Shown here piece after piece: positions 12,338 through 24,701 of a stretch of 64,000 bases of DNA. Positions within the stretch are counted from its first letter, which is position 1, and each line of letters begins with the position of its first letter. A program made the position numbers and the translations under genes. Below the pieces are notes generated by a model, which saw only the letters and a program-made list of their open reading frames with translations, did no database searches and had not been told where the DNA came from. The DNA is from Artemia franciscana (lineage: Eukaryota > Arthropoda > Branchiopoda > Anostraca > Artemiidae): contig NC_088867.1 in assembly GCF_032884065.1 (NCBI RefSeq), forward strand, positions 47,990,857 through 48,054,856. Direction: 5' to 3'.

Positions 12338-14254
12338 CAGGGTTCGGACAGGTCGGTTCGTTTCAAATTATAGGCTCTGTCCTATTTTTATAGGATTTCC
12401 CGGGCCCAAATATAGGATTCGGAAGTCTTTGGGATCAGATCTGTGGTAAATGGTTTGGGATGCCTGGTCACATAAATTACCAAGTTTCATCCTGATCCCT
12501 CCAATCTAAGCGTTTTCCATGATTTTAGGTCCCCCCAAATTCCCCTCAATTTCACCAGATCCGGTCGGGATTTAAAATAAGAGCTTTGAGACACGATATC
12601 CTTCTAAATATCAAATTTCATTGATATCCGATCACCCTTTCATAAGTTAAGAATACCTCATTTTTTCTAATTTTTCAGAATCAACCCCCCCCCCCAAACT
12701 ACCCCAAAGAGAGCGGATCCGTTCTGGTTATGTCAATCATGTATCTAGGACTTTTGCTTATTTTTCTTGGCAAGTTTCAGCCCAATCCCTCCAATCTAAG
12801 CGTTTTCCATGATTTTAGGTCACCCCAAACTCCCCCCCCCCCAATGTCACCAGATCCGGTCGGGATTTAAAACAAGAGCTTTGAGACACGATGTCCTTCT
12901 AAATATCAAATTTCATTGAGATCCGATCACCCATTCGTAAGTTGAAAATACCTCATTTTTTCTAATTTTTCAGAATCACCCCCCCTCCCAACTACCCCAA
13001 AGGGAGCGGATCTCTTCTGGTTCTGTCAATCATGTATCTAGGAGTTGTGTTTATTTTTCCCACCAAGTTTCAGCCCAATCCCTCCACTCTAAGTGTTTTC
13101 CAAGATTTTAGTTTTCCCCCTCCAAACTCCTCCAATGTCACCAGATCCGGTCGGGATTTAAAATAACAGCTCTGGACACGATATCCTTCCAAGCATCAAA
13201 TTTTATTAAGATCTGATCAACCGTTCGTAAGTTAAAATACTTGATCGTTCTATTTTTTCTGAATTAACGGGCCCCCCACTCCCCCCAGATGGTCAAATCG
13301 GGAAAACGAATATTTCTAATTTTATCTGGTGCAGTTCCTGATACGCCTGCAAAATTTCATCGTCCCAGCTTACCTGGAAGTGCCTAAAGTAGCAAAACCA
13401 GGACCGACAGACAGACAGACCGACTGAAGTTGCGATTGCTATATGTCACTTGGTCAATACCAAGTGCCATAAAAACAGTATGCTACAATGAGATTAACCG
13501 AACAGACGGACCAAAGGATGATGAGGCGATAAACGATAAAAAGCTGATTCCGACAATCTTCCATCCAGGAGGGCCAACTTTGCACTTATATCGGGGACAT
13601 CAAACTTACGAATTATCTTAACATTGCTATACAAAGGGGAGGAGATAAAGTAAAAATTTACAATATCTGAAATAAAAAGTCCGAATCTGATTAACACCAT
13701 TTTTCTTTAGAAGGGGATAAAGACCAGATAGATAAAGGACAGATTGATCACAGAATGTAGCATATAGCCTACCCAGTGCATGTCTATTATACTTCCCTCG
13801 ATTAGCAACTATCTTAGAATAGCCCATTTGAATAACTGGGCCGTATTCACATCAGCCAGCCAGCGTTCAGCCAGGAAACACAGAAGTCGCAAGAACATCC
13901 AGTCTCATTAAACAGAGACTTCTAGCCTATATACTGATTTTCGCTCATTCCGGACAGGCCCAACATGACAAAAAACAAAACATAGGCTACTAAGTCAACA
14001 CAACAGCATAGCCCAGGCAGAAGCAGCTTACTAAGCCCAACACAAAGCATTTGTTAAGTTCAAAAAGCTCAACAGTTGTAATTAATTATCAATCTACACC
14101 AAAAGACAGAAAATTGCAAATCATGAGCAATGTTCTTAGTGGTCTTCAGCCGAAAATATAGGAATAATAGGATTTTAGCCAAAATATAGGCATTTTATAG
14201 GAGTGCATCAAAATATAGGAATTTATTGGAATTTATAGGCGAATCCGAACACTG
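12338..14254. mobile_element. hAT-like non-autonomous transposon carrying a tandem-repeat cargo
   Basis: The left end, CAGGGTTCGGAC at 12338, and the right end, complement of CAGTGTTCGGATTC ending at 14254, form short inverted termini. CATTTG flanks both sides (12332-12337 and 14255-14260) as a 6-bp target duplication. Both subterminal zones are dense in ATATAGGA-type motifs, which hAT transposases commonly bind. The inside holds three ~293-bp tandem units (about 12460-13480) with the hairpin end described elsewhere, then about 650 bp of unrelated DNA. No transposase is visible. hAT usually makes 8-bp duplications, so the superfamily is tentative. It interrupts the ~230-bp array. Confidence 0.55.
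12460..13480 (+). repeat. Tandem-repeat element (family A), truncated copy
   Basis: Three units of about 291-296 bp, marked by CCAGATCCGGTCGGGATTTA near 12554, 12850 and 13141. A terminal domain follows and ends with the hairpin CACTTGGT-CAAT-ACCAAGTG, then CCATAAAA. The other end is missing, since the copy begins mid-unit. Confidence 0.75.
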
Positions 14255-16969
14255 CATTTGGAGTAATATCATCCCATATTTTCCTCATCTTATTTCAAGC
14301 TGCAAAACATTTTGTAGGAAATATTTCGTACTTTGAATGGCATATTTGCATATTCCTATCTTATTTTCGACAACGAAAACATTTTGAACAAAAACATACT
14401 TCTATTTTATTTCAAGAAACAATACATTTTGAGCAATATCATTGAAAATTTTTCTATCTTATTTTAAGCAGCAGAAAAAAATATTTAGAGAAAAACACTT
14501 AAATTTTGAACAATGCAATTGAATTTTTTCTATCTTATTTCAACAAACAGTAGATTTTAAGCAACACCATCACATATTTTTCGATCTTATTTCAAGCACC
14601 AAAATTTTTTCAAGCGAATAAATGATATTTTGAACAATGCATTAGCTTATTTCAATAAAAATTACATTTTGAGCAACACAATCACTTATCTCTTCATCTT
14701 ATTTCATATATCAAAACATTTTGATGAAAATAGTTGATAATTTGAAACACATACCCAATTTTGTTAATTATATTTTTTTACTTATTTCTGTCATTACTAA
14801 TCCTATGTTGATAGAATAAGTCACGCCATGGCAATGTTGATACAAGCGCTCAATCCCATGATTATGCAGATACAAGCGGTTACACCATGCATATGTTGAT
14901 GTAAGTGGTCAAGTAAAGTTCAATACTGTATCATAAACTCAACTGCTCATTTGAATTTAGATACACCAGTTTACAAAACATAAGGTTGTTAGCAATGTTT
15001 AATTTGATCTTTTGTAAAATCCTTTGAGTGAACTAGATTCTGCATACCAGCTTCAGGCCCTGATTTAAAGCACCAAATTGCTTTTCCTTCAAACATGACA
15101 CTTACATGCTTCTACCCGGGATTGTATACAAATCAATAAATTGCTATTATTTGCTACAGTTTCCTATTATTCAATACACGGTGAACAATAAACTGATCGC
15201 CAACATGAGGTTCTAAGCAATGTTTACTTTTGATCTTATATAAAGTCTCTTGAGTCAACTGAATTCTGCATACCAGCTTCAAGCCATGATCTAAAGTACC
15301 AAATTGCTTTTCTTTCAAAGATAACAGGTACGTGTGTCTACCCCAATTTATATTGGAAACAATAAACTGATCTAAAGCACCATTGCTTTTCTTTCAAACA
15401 TGAGAACTACATGTGTCTTACCAAAATTGTATTAGAATTAATAAATTGCTATCATTTGCTACAGTTTTCCGTTTTTATATTGACAGTGAACAGTAAAGTG
15501 ATCCCCAACAGGATTTTTTTTTAGCTATATTTAATTTTGATCTTACGAAATATCTTTTGCGACAACTATATTCTGCAAACTATCCTCAAGGCCTGAATTA
15601 AAGCAAATAATAGCTTAGCTTATTTCAAAAATTGTTTCGGAATTTATTTTCATCAACACCACCATATATTTTCTTCTTTTTATTTAAAGCACAAAAACAT
15701 TTTGTAGAAAATATTTAGTATTTTGAATAATGCTTTTAGTTTTTTTAATTTTATTTCAAGAAACAATACATTTTGAGAAACAAGATCCCATATTTCCTCA
15801 TCATATTTTAAGCATCAAAAAACATCTATAAGAAGATATTTGATATTACTAATAATGCAATTGGTTGCTTTTTACCTTACTTCATGAAAGAGCAGATTTT
15901 AAGCAACACTATCGCATATTTTCCGATCTTATTTCAAGCAACAAAATACTTCAAAGAAAATTTTATATATTTTGAATAACACATATGCTTATTTCTATCT
16001 CATTTCAACAAATAACGTATTTTGAGCAGCACCATCACATATTTTCTCACCATATTTCAAACATCAAAACATTTTGAAGGATGTATTTGATGCTAGGACT
16101 AATCTACATTTTTTTGTCATTTTTTATTTTTTTTACACATTTTCTATTTTTTTTGTCATCACCATGCCTAAGTTGACAGAATCGGTCACGCCAAGCCTAC
16201 AGTGATATAAAAAGTCATTCTGCTGAATATGTTGATACTAGCGGTTGACACAATCCCTAGCTTAAAATGACTAGTCAAGTAAAGTCCAATACTATATCAT
16301 AAATCCTACAAGCTCATTTGAATTCAAATACACCGGTTTACTATAGTCCTTTGTATATAAAATACTCCAAGGATAATCCATATGTTGATGCATCTGGTAA
16401 AAATGAAAATGACTTTCTTTATCTTAGCGCAAGTCAAAAGAAAAAAGGGATTGAAGACTTGTCACTTTTTGATTCATCAAAATTCTATTCATATTATAAA
16501 GTACATTTAAAATCCAGCCTTATATCAATTCAGTAAAGGAAACTTAAGATATTATAAGCCAGTTTTATCTAATCCGGATGTATCATGGCTGCAAGTGCAA
16601 AGAGAATAGGACTGTTGTAGTAATGATCCCCTTAAGGTGCGCAGTTGAGAGAGAAGCACTAGTATCCACATTATCATTATTACTAATATAGGCTACAGTA
16701 CAACTAAGGATTGTACAATCGATTTAAAAATGAAGTTTTAAGGCTGGTTACAAAGCCTAAAGCTAAACTACGTTAATGTGAAAATTTAAAATGTTCAGCA
16801 TAAGCTATAGAAACGGTTTGGCAAACACATGCACATTGCAGTAACATGAAACAAAGGAACATTTTACGCATGAAACATTTTAAGATTCAGTCCGTTTGTC
16901 CTATTTTCGTCTAATAAAATACTATCCAATATATTCCAATCACCAAAAAACACAATGTTTCAGATATAC

Positions 16970-17140
16970 CTTCATTGTTAGAGCATATGCGTTCTGATTC
17001 CTGGGTATCATATTCAAATTTACATGGTCCTGAAATGGTAGGCAGATTAAGCAAGGGAACATCTTCATGTTTTGGTGACAAAAGATGGTTTGGAAAGTGA
17101 AAGGGGTTCTCAATGTCACCTGGTAAAGCATCTTCAGCTT
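16970..17140 (-). CDS. C2H2 zinc-finger protein 1, exon 2 (acidic linker)
   Basis: 171-nt internal exon, 57 codons, phase 1 at both ends. The acceptor is a pyrimidine-rich tract ending TTTGTTTTAG before AAGCTGAAG; the donor is GAAG|GTATAT. It encodes an acidic, proline-containing segment starting EAEDALPGDIENPF and including PCKFEYDTQESE. The paralogue exon at 47125-47295 has the same length, borders and phase. I recognise no named domain; it may be an effector or spacer region N-terminal to the fingers. An open frame continues through the acceptor into the intron, so a longer exon cannot be excluded, but splicing from exon 1 gives a clean join. Confidence 0.75.
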
Positions 17141-18256
17141 CTAAAACAAATAACAAATTAAAAAGGCACATTGGTGAACTCAGAAAATAATTATGGGTGG
17201 CTAACTGGGGGTCCATGGATCAAACAAAGGAAAACGTCAAAAATTACTTCGAAAAAAAAAATGGTATTTTAATGCATTACTTTAAGTCTATTTTAATTCT
17301 TTAAATGCATATTTTGAGCGAGGACTAACAAATGGAGCATAAAACTAAGCACATAAAATATATTTAAAAACATAATGTAATTTTTCAAAGGGGAATGACG
17401 GGATACAACCCCTTTAGCCCCCCGTTAGTGCACGCCTAAAGAGATATAGATAAATTTAACAGTAAAGCTCAATAAACAAATGAGACTCCTTTTCTTCTTA
17501 GTTACTTGTAAGGATGTATATGTATGATTTTTCTAAAATTGTCTTTAAAACCTGCTTTATATAAAGCAAACGAAAACCTGAAATATTTAAAAAATTCTCT
17601 AACATAGAACCAATAAAAACCTGAAATTCATACAACAAAATTCATATCATAGAACTGATAGGTGAAAAAGTGTAAATTTAGGATAACGTATTGGATTAAG
17701 AAAGGTATAAATGAATACTGAATGAAAGAAATATATAACATTTTGCAGCTAAACAATCAAAAACAAAATTGACAAAATGAAAGGTAAAAGAATAACAATC
17801 CATTGGAGTTTTCTGCATTAGTTCTCAAACAAAAAACTACAAAATATAGTCTCCCAAAATTTAAAAGCTGAATTCAAATAACTTAATTCCTCTCTTATAT
17901 ATCACTTAGCCTTATACCCATCTGAAACCCCACTTTTACCCCTTCTTTGATGGTAATATTTCGTTCATCATACCTGCATACAGAAAAGATAGACAGAAAA
18001 TTTCTCTACCAATTGATTATTTGTCTAACCAAGCTTAAAAATAAAAGCTAGTAAATTGAATTTAAATGTATTTTGCAGCACAAAGAAGCCACTTTTATCA
18101 CCCCTCACCCTTTGAAATCATTATTTCAAAGAACATATGCAGTTCAATTTTTTGTTGTGACCACTTAATAAGGAAGAAAAAAAAGCAACAATTATTTACT
18201 AGAGCAAAGTAGCTTTTCTTTTGTTATAAAAGAGAAATTCGAACATTATACCTTAC
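17141..18256 (-). other. Intron 1 of zinc-finger gene 1
   Basis: Lies between exon 1 and exon 2. It aligns with 47296-47356, 51110-51740 and 54785-55327 of copy 2, where large insertions have expanded the intron to about 8 kb. About 175 bp near 18020-18200 is absent from copy 2. No other feature is seen. Confidence 0.6.
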
Positions 18257-18302
18257 CATTTTTAATGAAAGAATCCTTAGAAGCCGTGATGAGATCAGCC
18301 AT
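18257..18302 (-). CDS. C2H2 zinc-finger protein 1, exon 1 (start codon)
   Basis: 46-nt first coding exon. The ATG at 18302 is in a good context (AAAATGG). It encodes MADLITASKDSFIKN plus one base, then a strong donor G|GTAAGG. Joined to exon 2, the split codon becomes GAA and reads FIKN-EAEDAL, placing a Psi-K-x-E (IKNE) SUMOylation-type motif across the junction. The same exon, with MADLIT and DSFIKN unchanged, occurs in the paralogue at 55328-55373. Intron 1 is 1116 nt and intron 2 is 9236 nt, the latter filled with repeats. Any upstream non-coding exon and the promoter are not identified. Confidence 0.75.
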
Positions 18303-18659
18303 TTTCAGAATTCATGGCAAGTCCATAAAAATCTTGGAACAGAGTTAATCCAAATTATGAGAAGCCCAATACTATCATCAACAGTCAGATTTTTGTCAGG
18401 AGAGTCCTAAGATACAAACGATTTAATAATTGATGACTAATAATGACTTTTAACCACTGCAAATCATATTTTATATTAATAGAGTCAAAAGAAAAGCCTT
18501 TGCTCCTTCAGCAGTCAAAGGCAATATAAATCTGACTTTTTTTTAAAGAAAATGGTGATAAATTCAAAAACTGAATTTTGATGAAACTATATTGAAAGTG
18601 TAGTAGTTAATTTGAAGTTAAATAGATTTCACAGTAAAAAGCAAAGCACAGCTACTAGC
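18303..18659. other. Upstream flank of zinc-finger gene 1
   Basis: Conserved with 55374-55757 of copy 2. It should contain the 5' UTR and perhaps the promoter on the minus strand, but I see no clear TATA or initiator element. Confidence 0.4.
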
Positions 18660-21600
18660 TTACTCTGTTAGTAAATTTTCCAAACAAAAAACTATAAGAA
18701 AATTGTTTGTACTCCTGAAATAAAGCTTTTATTAATAGTTTTAATGACTAAAACACTGCAAAGTATATGCCTAATATAAATAGGTTATAATAATTACATC
18801 CAAAATATTCTATGTAATAGCATTGAATTAACGAAAAAATATTAAAAATCTAGTAACTACCTTCTAAAGCAATTTAAAATTCACATCTAAAGGGAAATTC
18901 AAGAAATTTTAGGATATTTCCACAAAAATGGGCCTAGAGATTTTTATTATCTACTAATCTCTAATATTTTTTGTCTAAAAACATTCTGAAAAATCAATCA
19001 ATTGCTTAGCTTAACTATGGAGGAAAATCTTCCTGGGACCCTTTGACAATGTCTAAATTTGACTTCAATTAATTGTTTATCCAAATATTGTTTCAGCATG
19101 TATGCCAATATTAATATGAAATCAAGTTCACCTTTTTACTAGAAGTATTTAATTACACTAACAGAGGATATACTGGTAAGAAATAGCACCAAAAAATACC
19201 TGTACTCCAAAGATTTTATATATACCTTGGTTGCAGTAACAGCTGTAACCTAAGACAGAGTGCACAGATATTGATATTGTCCAAAACCCATTAAAATCAC
19301 GTCGATTTGAAACAAAAAGTAACCAGAAGTTTGATGTCCTACATTTTTAATGTTCCCCCATCTCACCTTTTTTAGCAGCCTACAAAAGATAAACTAAACA
19401 AACAAAATAGAGATAAACCAAATCTTTAAAAACAGCTTTTGAAAAAAAATAATGCTGTTGAGTGCTCTAAAGTTTTTACAATATCCTGATATTGTAGACT
19501 ACATATTCAATACAACAATATTTTCATATGTAGCCTTACCCTATAAGAACAGAAAATGATACCAATTATTCTGTTCCCATTTCCAATTTTTTCTGATTTC
19601 ATAACACTATGACTGTTTTAGGTTCCACTTAACCAATTTAAAGAATCAGAATTAATTTTTAGTGTCTGTTACTTTTCATGCAAACAGCAGAAAAAAATGT
19701 AGAATATAAATAAGGATAGGATATAAAATATAACCACAATAAAAGACAAATAGAAAGTTTCAAATAAAAAGATCGAGAATGTTTCTTATATAGCACAGTT
19801 ATAACCAAGATTTAGAAGGGGCCATGACACAGATGCCATGGTGGAAAATAAAGTTAAATAAATTTAATAAATAAAGTTAACTAAATTTTAAGCATAAATT
19901 TGTATTTTTAAATATACAATAACAGTCACCATCTATACTATCCTGTTGTCAAGAATGGGTAAAAATTTTTATTTGAAACTAAACCTGTCATCTTGACAAC
20001 ATGATTATAGAGAGGGAGACAGATAATTTTTCCTAGCTCTTAATAAATGGCTAAGTTCATTTTTAACAAAATGTTTCATGCTAGGGAAAAATCATCTCAA
20101 GGTTGAATTTTATAAAACATATACCCAAATTAAGGACAAAAACTAGATGCAAACCAAAAATATTGAGAGCCTTAAAATGTTTTAGTTTCAAATAAATCAT
20201 CTTTCTTTGTAGAGTGTGTTAAAAAATGGTCCAAGATTCTTATCCATTCATTTTGAATAGTTTGGAGTCCACAATATTGTGAATAGACAGTGAACTTCCA
20301 AACGCCTCCACACGCTTGGACAGTATTGAAAACAGCATTCAACTAATATAAAATACACAGTCAAAATAATCTGGTATAGAAATAATAAACTTTAATACCA
20401 ACAACCAAGATTCCTGTACACTGTTGCCACCCATTCAATAATATTTGTTTTGAATGGCAAAGCTGAATCAATATAAATACCTAAATACATCCACTTTATT
20501 TTATAGAGGAAATAACAATATTAATAGTCTGAAATGACACAGCTCATTGACCTTAACCTTCTTAAAAAAAAAACTCACTTTTCAAAGAGCAATTTTAGCT
20601 GAACTTTAAAACTTCTTTCAGATAAATACGATCTAACTAAGTCGAGACCTATTTGACGAATTTCAATATTTTCCAACTTATTAAGATGAATTGTAAGGTC
20701 TATTATATTAAAAGCTTTTCTACTTTAAAAAAAAATCAGAGATAATTATCATTCAGAGGCTCTGAGAAGAAATGAGGTAAAGCACCTGCTGCTTGCTCTG
20801 TTAACTTACCCCTCAAGAAACCAAACTGATTGGGAGAAAAAAAGTTTTTTTACAGGAAATGAAGTAAAGCTACCCTTTAAGATTTCGAAATGTTAGAAAC
20901 AGATGAAAAAATTGTAATAGGCCTATGATTGTTTGGATTAACTATGATTGTTTGGAAAACAAGAGCTAAGAGCTCATGGCACTTGTGACAAGGCTGGAAG
21001 AGCCAAGAGCTCATATGGTATGAGCACTAGCAGAATTCTAAGAATAAATAGATTGAGTTGAAAGGAAAATCAGAGGCTTAATGCCGGTCGGGATTTAAGT
21101 AAGAGCTCTGAGTAACGAGGTCCTTGTAAATATCAGAATTAATTAAGATCCGATTGCCCACTTGTAAGTTATAAATACCTCATTTTTTTAATTTTTCCTC
21201 TCCCTTCAGCGCCCCAGATGGTCTAATCGGGAAAAACGACTTTATCTAGTCAATTTATGCAGCTCCCTGACAAGCCTACCAGTTTCATCGTCATAGCACG
21301 TCCAGAAGCACAGAAGTCGCCAAAGCAATGAATCCCACCCCAAACGCCCCCAAAGAGATTGCATCCAGTACGGTTACGTCGATTATGTATCTATGACATT
21401 TGCTCTTTCTACCCACCAAGTTTCATCCCAATTTCTCCACTCTAAGCGTTTCCCCAAGATTTCTGGTCCACCCCAACTCCCCCCAATGTCAACAGATCTG
21501 GTCGGTGTCAATAGAACTTTTATTTGAAATAAAAGTTCTGAGACATGAGTTCCTTCTAAATATCCAATTTCATTAAGATCCGGTCACCCATTCTTAAGTT

Positions 21601-23690
21601 AAAAATACCTCAATTTTTCTAAGTTTTCCAAATCAACACCAGTCGCTCCTCCAAAGAGAACAGATCCGTTCCAAATATGTCAATCATGTATCTATAACTT
21701 GTGTTTATTCTTCCCATCAAGTTTCATCCCGATTTCTCCACTCTAAGCGTTTTCCAAGATTTCTGTTTCCCCCTCACAGGCCCCTATGTCCCCGGATTCG
21801 ATTCGAACTGAAAATAGATTATCTGAGACATAAGATCCTTCTATATATATCAAGTTTCATTAAAATCCGATCACCCATTCGTAAGATAAAGATACCTCAA
21901 TTTCCACATTTACCAAGAATTTCGGTTTCCCCCTCCAACTCCCCCCAATGTTACCGGATCTGGTCAGGATTTAAAATAAGAGCTCTAAAGCACAAGATCT
22001 TCATATATGAAATTTCATTAAGGTCTGATGACCTGTTCATAAGTTACAAATACGTCATTTTTTCTAGTTTTTCCGAATTATCCCCCCCCCTCCAACTCCA
22101 ACAAAGAGAGCGGACCCGGTCCGGTTATGTCAGTCATATATCTTGGACATGTTTTAATTGTTCCCACCAAGTTTCATCCTGATCTCTCCGCTTTAAATGT
22201 TTTCCAAGATTTTCGGTCCCTCCCCCTACTCCCCCCAATGACACTTAATCCAGTCGGAATTTAAAATAAGATATCTGACTTACGAGGTACTTCTAAATAT
22301 GAATTAAGATCCAATCCCTCCTTTGTAAGTTAAAAATACCTCATTTTTTTCTAATTTTTCTGAATTAACCCTCCCCCCAACTCCCCCAAACAGAGCGGAT
22401 CCATTCCAGTTATGTAAATCATGTATCTAGGACTTCTTCTTATTTGTCCCATCAAGTTTCATCCCAATCACTCCAATCTAAGGGTTTTCCAAGATTTTAG
22501 GTCCCCCCTTAGCTCCCCCAATGTCACCGGATCTTGAGCGGATCCGATCATGTCAGTCAGGTATCTTGGATTTGTTTCTATTCTTTCCACCAAGTATTAT
22601 CCTGATCTCTCTGCTTTAAGTGTTTTCCAAAATTTCTGGCTCCCCTCCCCCCCCCAATGACTCTGGATCTAGTCGGGATTTAAAAAAAGAGATCGAAGTT
22701 ACGAAATCCTTCTAAATATGAAATTTCACTAAGATCCAATCACTCCTTCGTAAGTAAAAAATACCTTTTTTCTAATTTTTCAGAATTAACCCTCCCCCTC
22801 CCCCAAATGGAGCGGACCCATTCTGGTAATGTCAATCATGTATCTAGGACTTATGCTTATTTTTCCCACTAAGTTTCATCCCAATCCCTCCACTCTAAGC
22901 ATTTTCCAAGATTTTAGGTCCCCCCTCCAATTCCCCCAATTTCACCAGATCCGGTCGGGATTTAAAGTAAGAGCTCTGAGATAAAATATCGTTCTAAATA
23001 TCAAATTTCATTAAGATCCGATCACTCGTTTCTAGTTTAAAAGTACCTCATTTTTTCAATTTTTTCTGATTTAACCATCCCCCCCCACTCGCCTCAGATG
23101 GTCAAATCGAGGAAAAGACAATTTCTAATTTAATCTGGTCTGTTTCCTGATACGCCTACCCAATTTCATCGTCCTAACTTACCTGGAAGTGCCTAAACTA
23201 GCAAAACCAGGACCAGCAGACTGAGAGAATTTGCAATTGCTATATGTCACTATGTAGATACCAAGTGCCATAAAAAAAGTAAAATTTTAACTACTTTACG
23301 ACAAACTGGGAAAAATATGTTTTTATACAAAAACAACAGCTAATTCTTATAACAGAGAAGTCAATATACCATTGCACCCTCTCAAAAATCAATTTTTCAA
23401 ACCAGTAACAGCTCTTTGGTACTCCAAGAAGTGATTTTTGTTTATAAATGGGAAAAGAGAAGCTTTCAACTTCTAAATGGGATATAGAGCACAAACGGAT
23501 TGTATTGCCGCTTGTGTGGATAGTCTGTAAAATATAGAAAAAATCATTATTTTGCAAAATTGATTTGTTTTTCTGCAAAACAAAATATTTTGTAACTGTG
23601 GGTTATACCAAGTGTGGTCATTTCTATAATCATCCAGATCATGTATCTTAATGTGACCTCTGACATAGTTGTTTGTGTGTTGCAAAAAAT
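18660..23690. repeat. Young segmental duplication, copy 1
   Basis: Near-identical (about 97% by eye) and collinear with 59160-63990, which continues past the window end. It begins at CTCTGTTAGTAAATTTTCC in both places. The contents are AT-rich non-coding DNA to about 20955, then a family A tandem-repeat element (20962-23278), then about 400 bp of flank. A third, clearly more diverged copy of 18660-19190 lies at 55760-56283. No gene is supported. Confidence 0.85.
20962..23278 (+). mobile_element. Family A tandem-repeat element, near-complete copy
   Basis: Starts with AAGAGCTAAGAGCTCAT and carries about seven to eight diverged units of roughly 290 bp. Each has a TAAGATCCGATCACCC-type core, a C-rich tract, and a TTTCATCCCAAT(C) segment. 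It closes with a terminal domain containing ACCTGGAAGTGC and CCAAGTGCCATAAAA; here the terminal hairpin is damaged (CACTATGTAGATACCAAGTG). There is no ORF longer than chance. Found again at 51741-54784 (inverted), 61459-63670 and truncated at 12460-13480, 56880-57230 and 58815-58886. Confidence 0.75.
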
Positions 23691-23923
23691 TTCTTCCTTA
23701 TTCGAGTTTCTGATTTGTTGATAGAACTCTTTAGAGACTAAGCAACATAATATAGAAAGTCAAATCAATTCATTTGGATGTTGCGGTCATGGCAATGCAA
23801 TTCAACCATGTACACAGGAAGCTCCAAATGAATCACCTTTGTAGGCTACTCTTTCTATGGGAAAACATTAGGACTCCACAGTGAACACATGCAACCATAA
23901 ATGGCCTGAATTACTTTTGATTG
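23279..23923. other. Non-coding flank
   Basis: The first 400 bp recur at 63671-64000. The minus-strand frames at 23291-23578 and 63684-63950 look exon-like, but most differences between the copies change amino acids, so I do not call a gene. 23700-23923 shows nothing recognisable. Confidence 0.5.
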
Positions 23924-24701
23924 ACACTTGCATAGCTCACAGCAGCTTTTTGGTTTTGTAGTGGGGTTTTCACCAGTTTGCTGGTATTGAAAATAACAAT
24001 GGCACTATTGCCTTAACACATTATTTATTTCCACTTTACTTTCTGCTTGATTTGTTCTGATTCTCACAGTTGCTTTTCTTCTCATAACACAATTCTTTGT
24101 TCTTCACTTTCATTGATGCTTTTTGATATTTGCTTTGGCGTGAATGCAGACCAATTGCATACCCAACAGCAGCGTTGATGCTCATTGGTCACTATAAATG
24201 CAAAAAGAACAACCAAATGTCCTGGGAGAATCATCTTGGTCGGCAGCCAGGCTGTCAAATGTATTCTGAAGCTGTGACATTAGTTTTTCCATAATGTAAT
24301 AACCAAAAGAAAACACTTGCATAGCTCACAGCAGCTTTTTGGTTTTGTAGTGGGGTTTTCACCAGTTTGCTGGTATTGAAAATAACAATGGCACTATTGC
24401 CTTAACACATTATTTATTTCCACTTTACTTTCTGCTTGATTTGTTCTGATTCTCAAAGTTGCTTGTCTACTCATAACACAATTCTTTGTTCTTCACTTTC
24501 ATTGATACTTTTTGATATTTGCTTTGGCGTGAATGCAGACCAATTGCATACCCAACAGCAGCCTTGATGCTCATTGGTCACTATAAATGCAAAAAGAACA
24601 ACCAAATGTCCTGGGAGAATCATCTTGGTCGGCAGCCAGGCTGTCAAATGTATTCTGAAGCTGTGACATTAGTTTTTCCATAATGTAATAACCAAAAGAA
24701 A
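23924..24701. repeat. 389-bp tandem duplication
   Basis: Copies at 23924-24312 and 24313-24701 start with ACACTTGCATAGCTCAC and differ at only about half a dozen positions. Each has CATTGGTCACTATAAATGC, which resembles a CCAAT/TATA arrangement, but no transcript is inferred. Confidence 0.9.

Larger units (their letters stand above)
9740..16360. repeat. Inverted array of ~220-235 bp units with shared end domains
   Basis: Units marked by GTTTAATTTTGATCTTACG recur on the plus strand near 11540, 11759, 11977, 12209, 14997, 15221 and 15530. The same unit is in opposite orientation to the left, at about 9770-9850 and 10760-11090. An end domain containing TTTGAATTCAAAT is inverted at about 9834-9950 and direct at 14930-14990 and 16310-16350. 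Smaller ~130 bp repeats rich in TTATTTCAAGCA fill 14270-14760 and 15610-16130. The two arms meet at a 324-bp hairpin element (11098-11421). The paralogue at 44480-46520 has the same plan with fewer units. There is no ORF; it is intronic to zinc-finger gene 1. Confidence 0.7.

Noticed and set aside
13430..13621. 63-codon plus-strand frame
   Set aside because: It overlaps the family A terminal hairpin and is not shared as a protein with other copies.
16318..16536. 72-codon plus-strand frame with NSNTPVYYSPLY start
   Set aside because: The paralogous sequence near 46500-46715 has several frame-breaking changes, so it does not look protein-coding.
23291..23578. Minus-strand 95-codon frame conserved at 63684-63950, with an acceptor-like CTATATTTTACAG
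   Set aside because: The duplication is recent and most nucleotide differences change the amino acid, with no sign of purifying selection. The frame also runs into a family A element.
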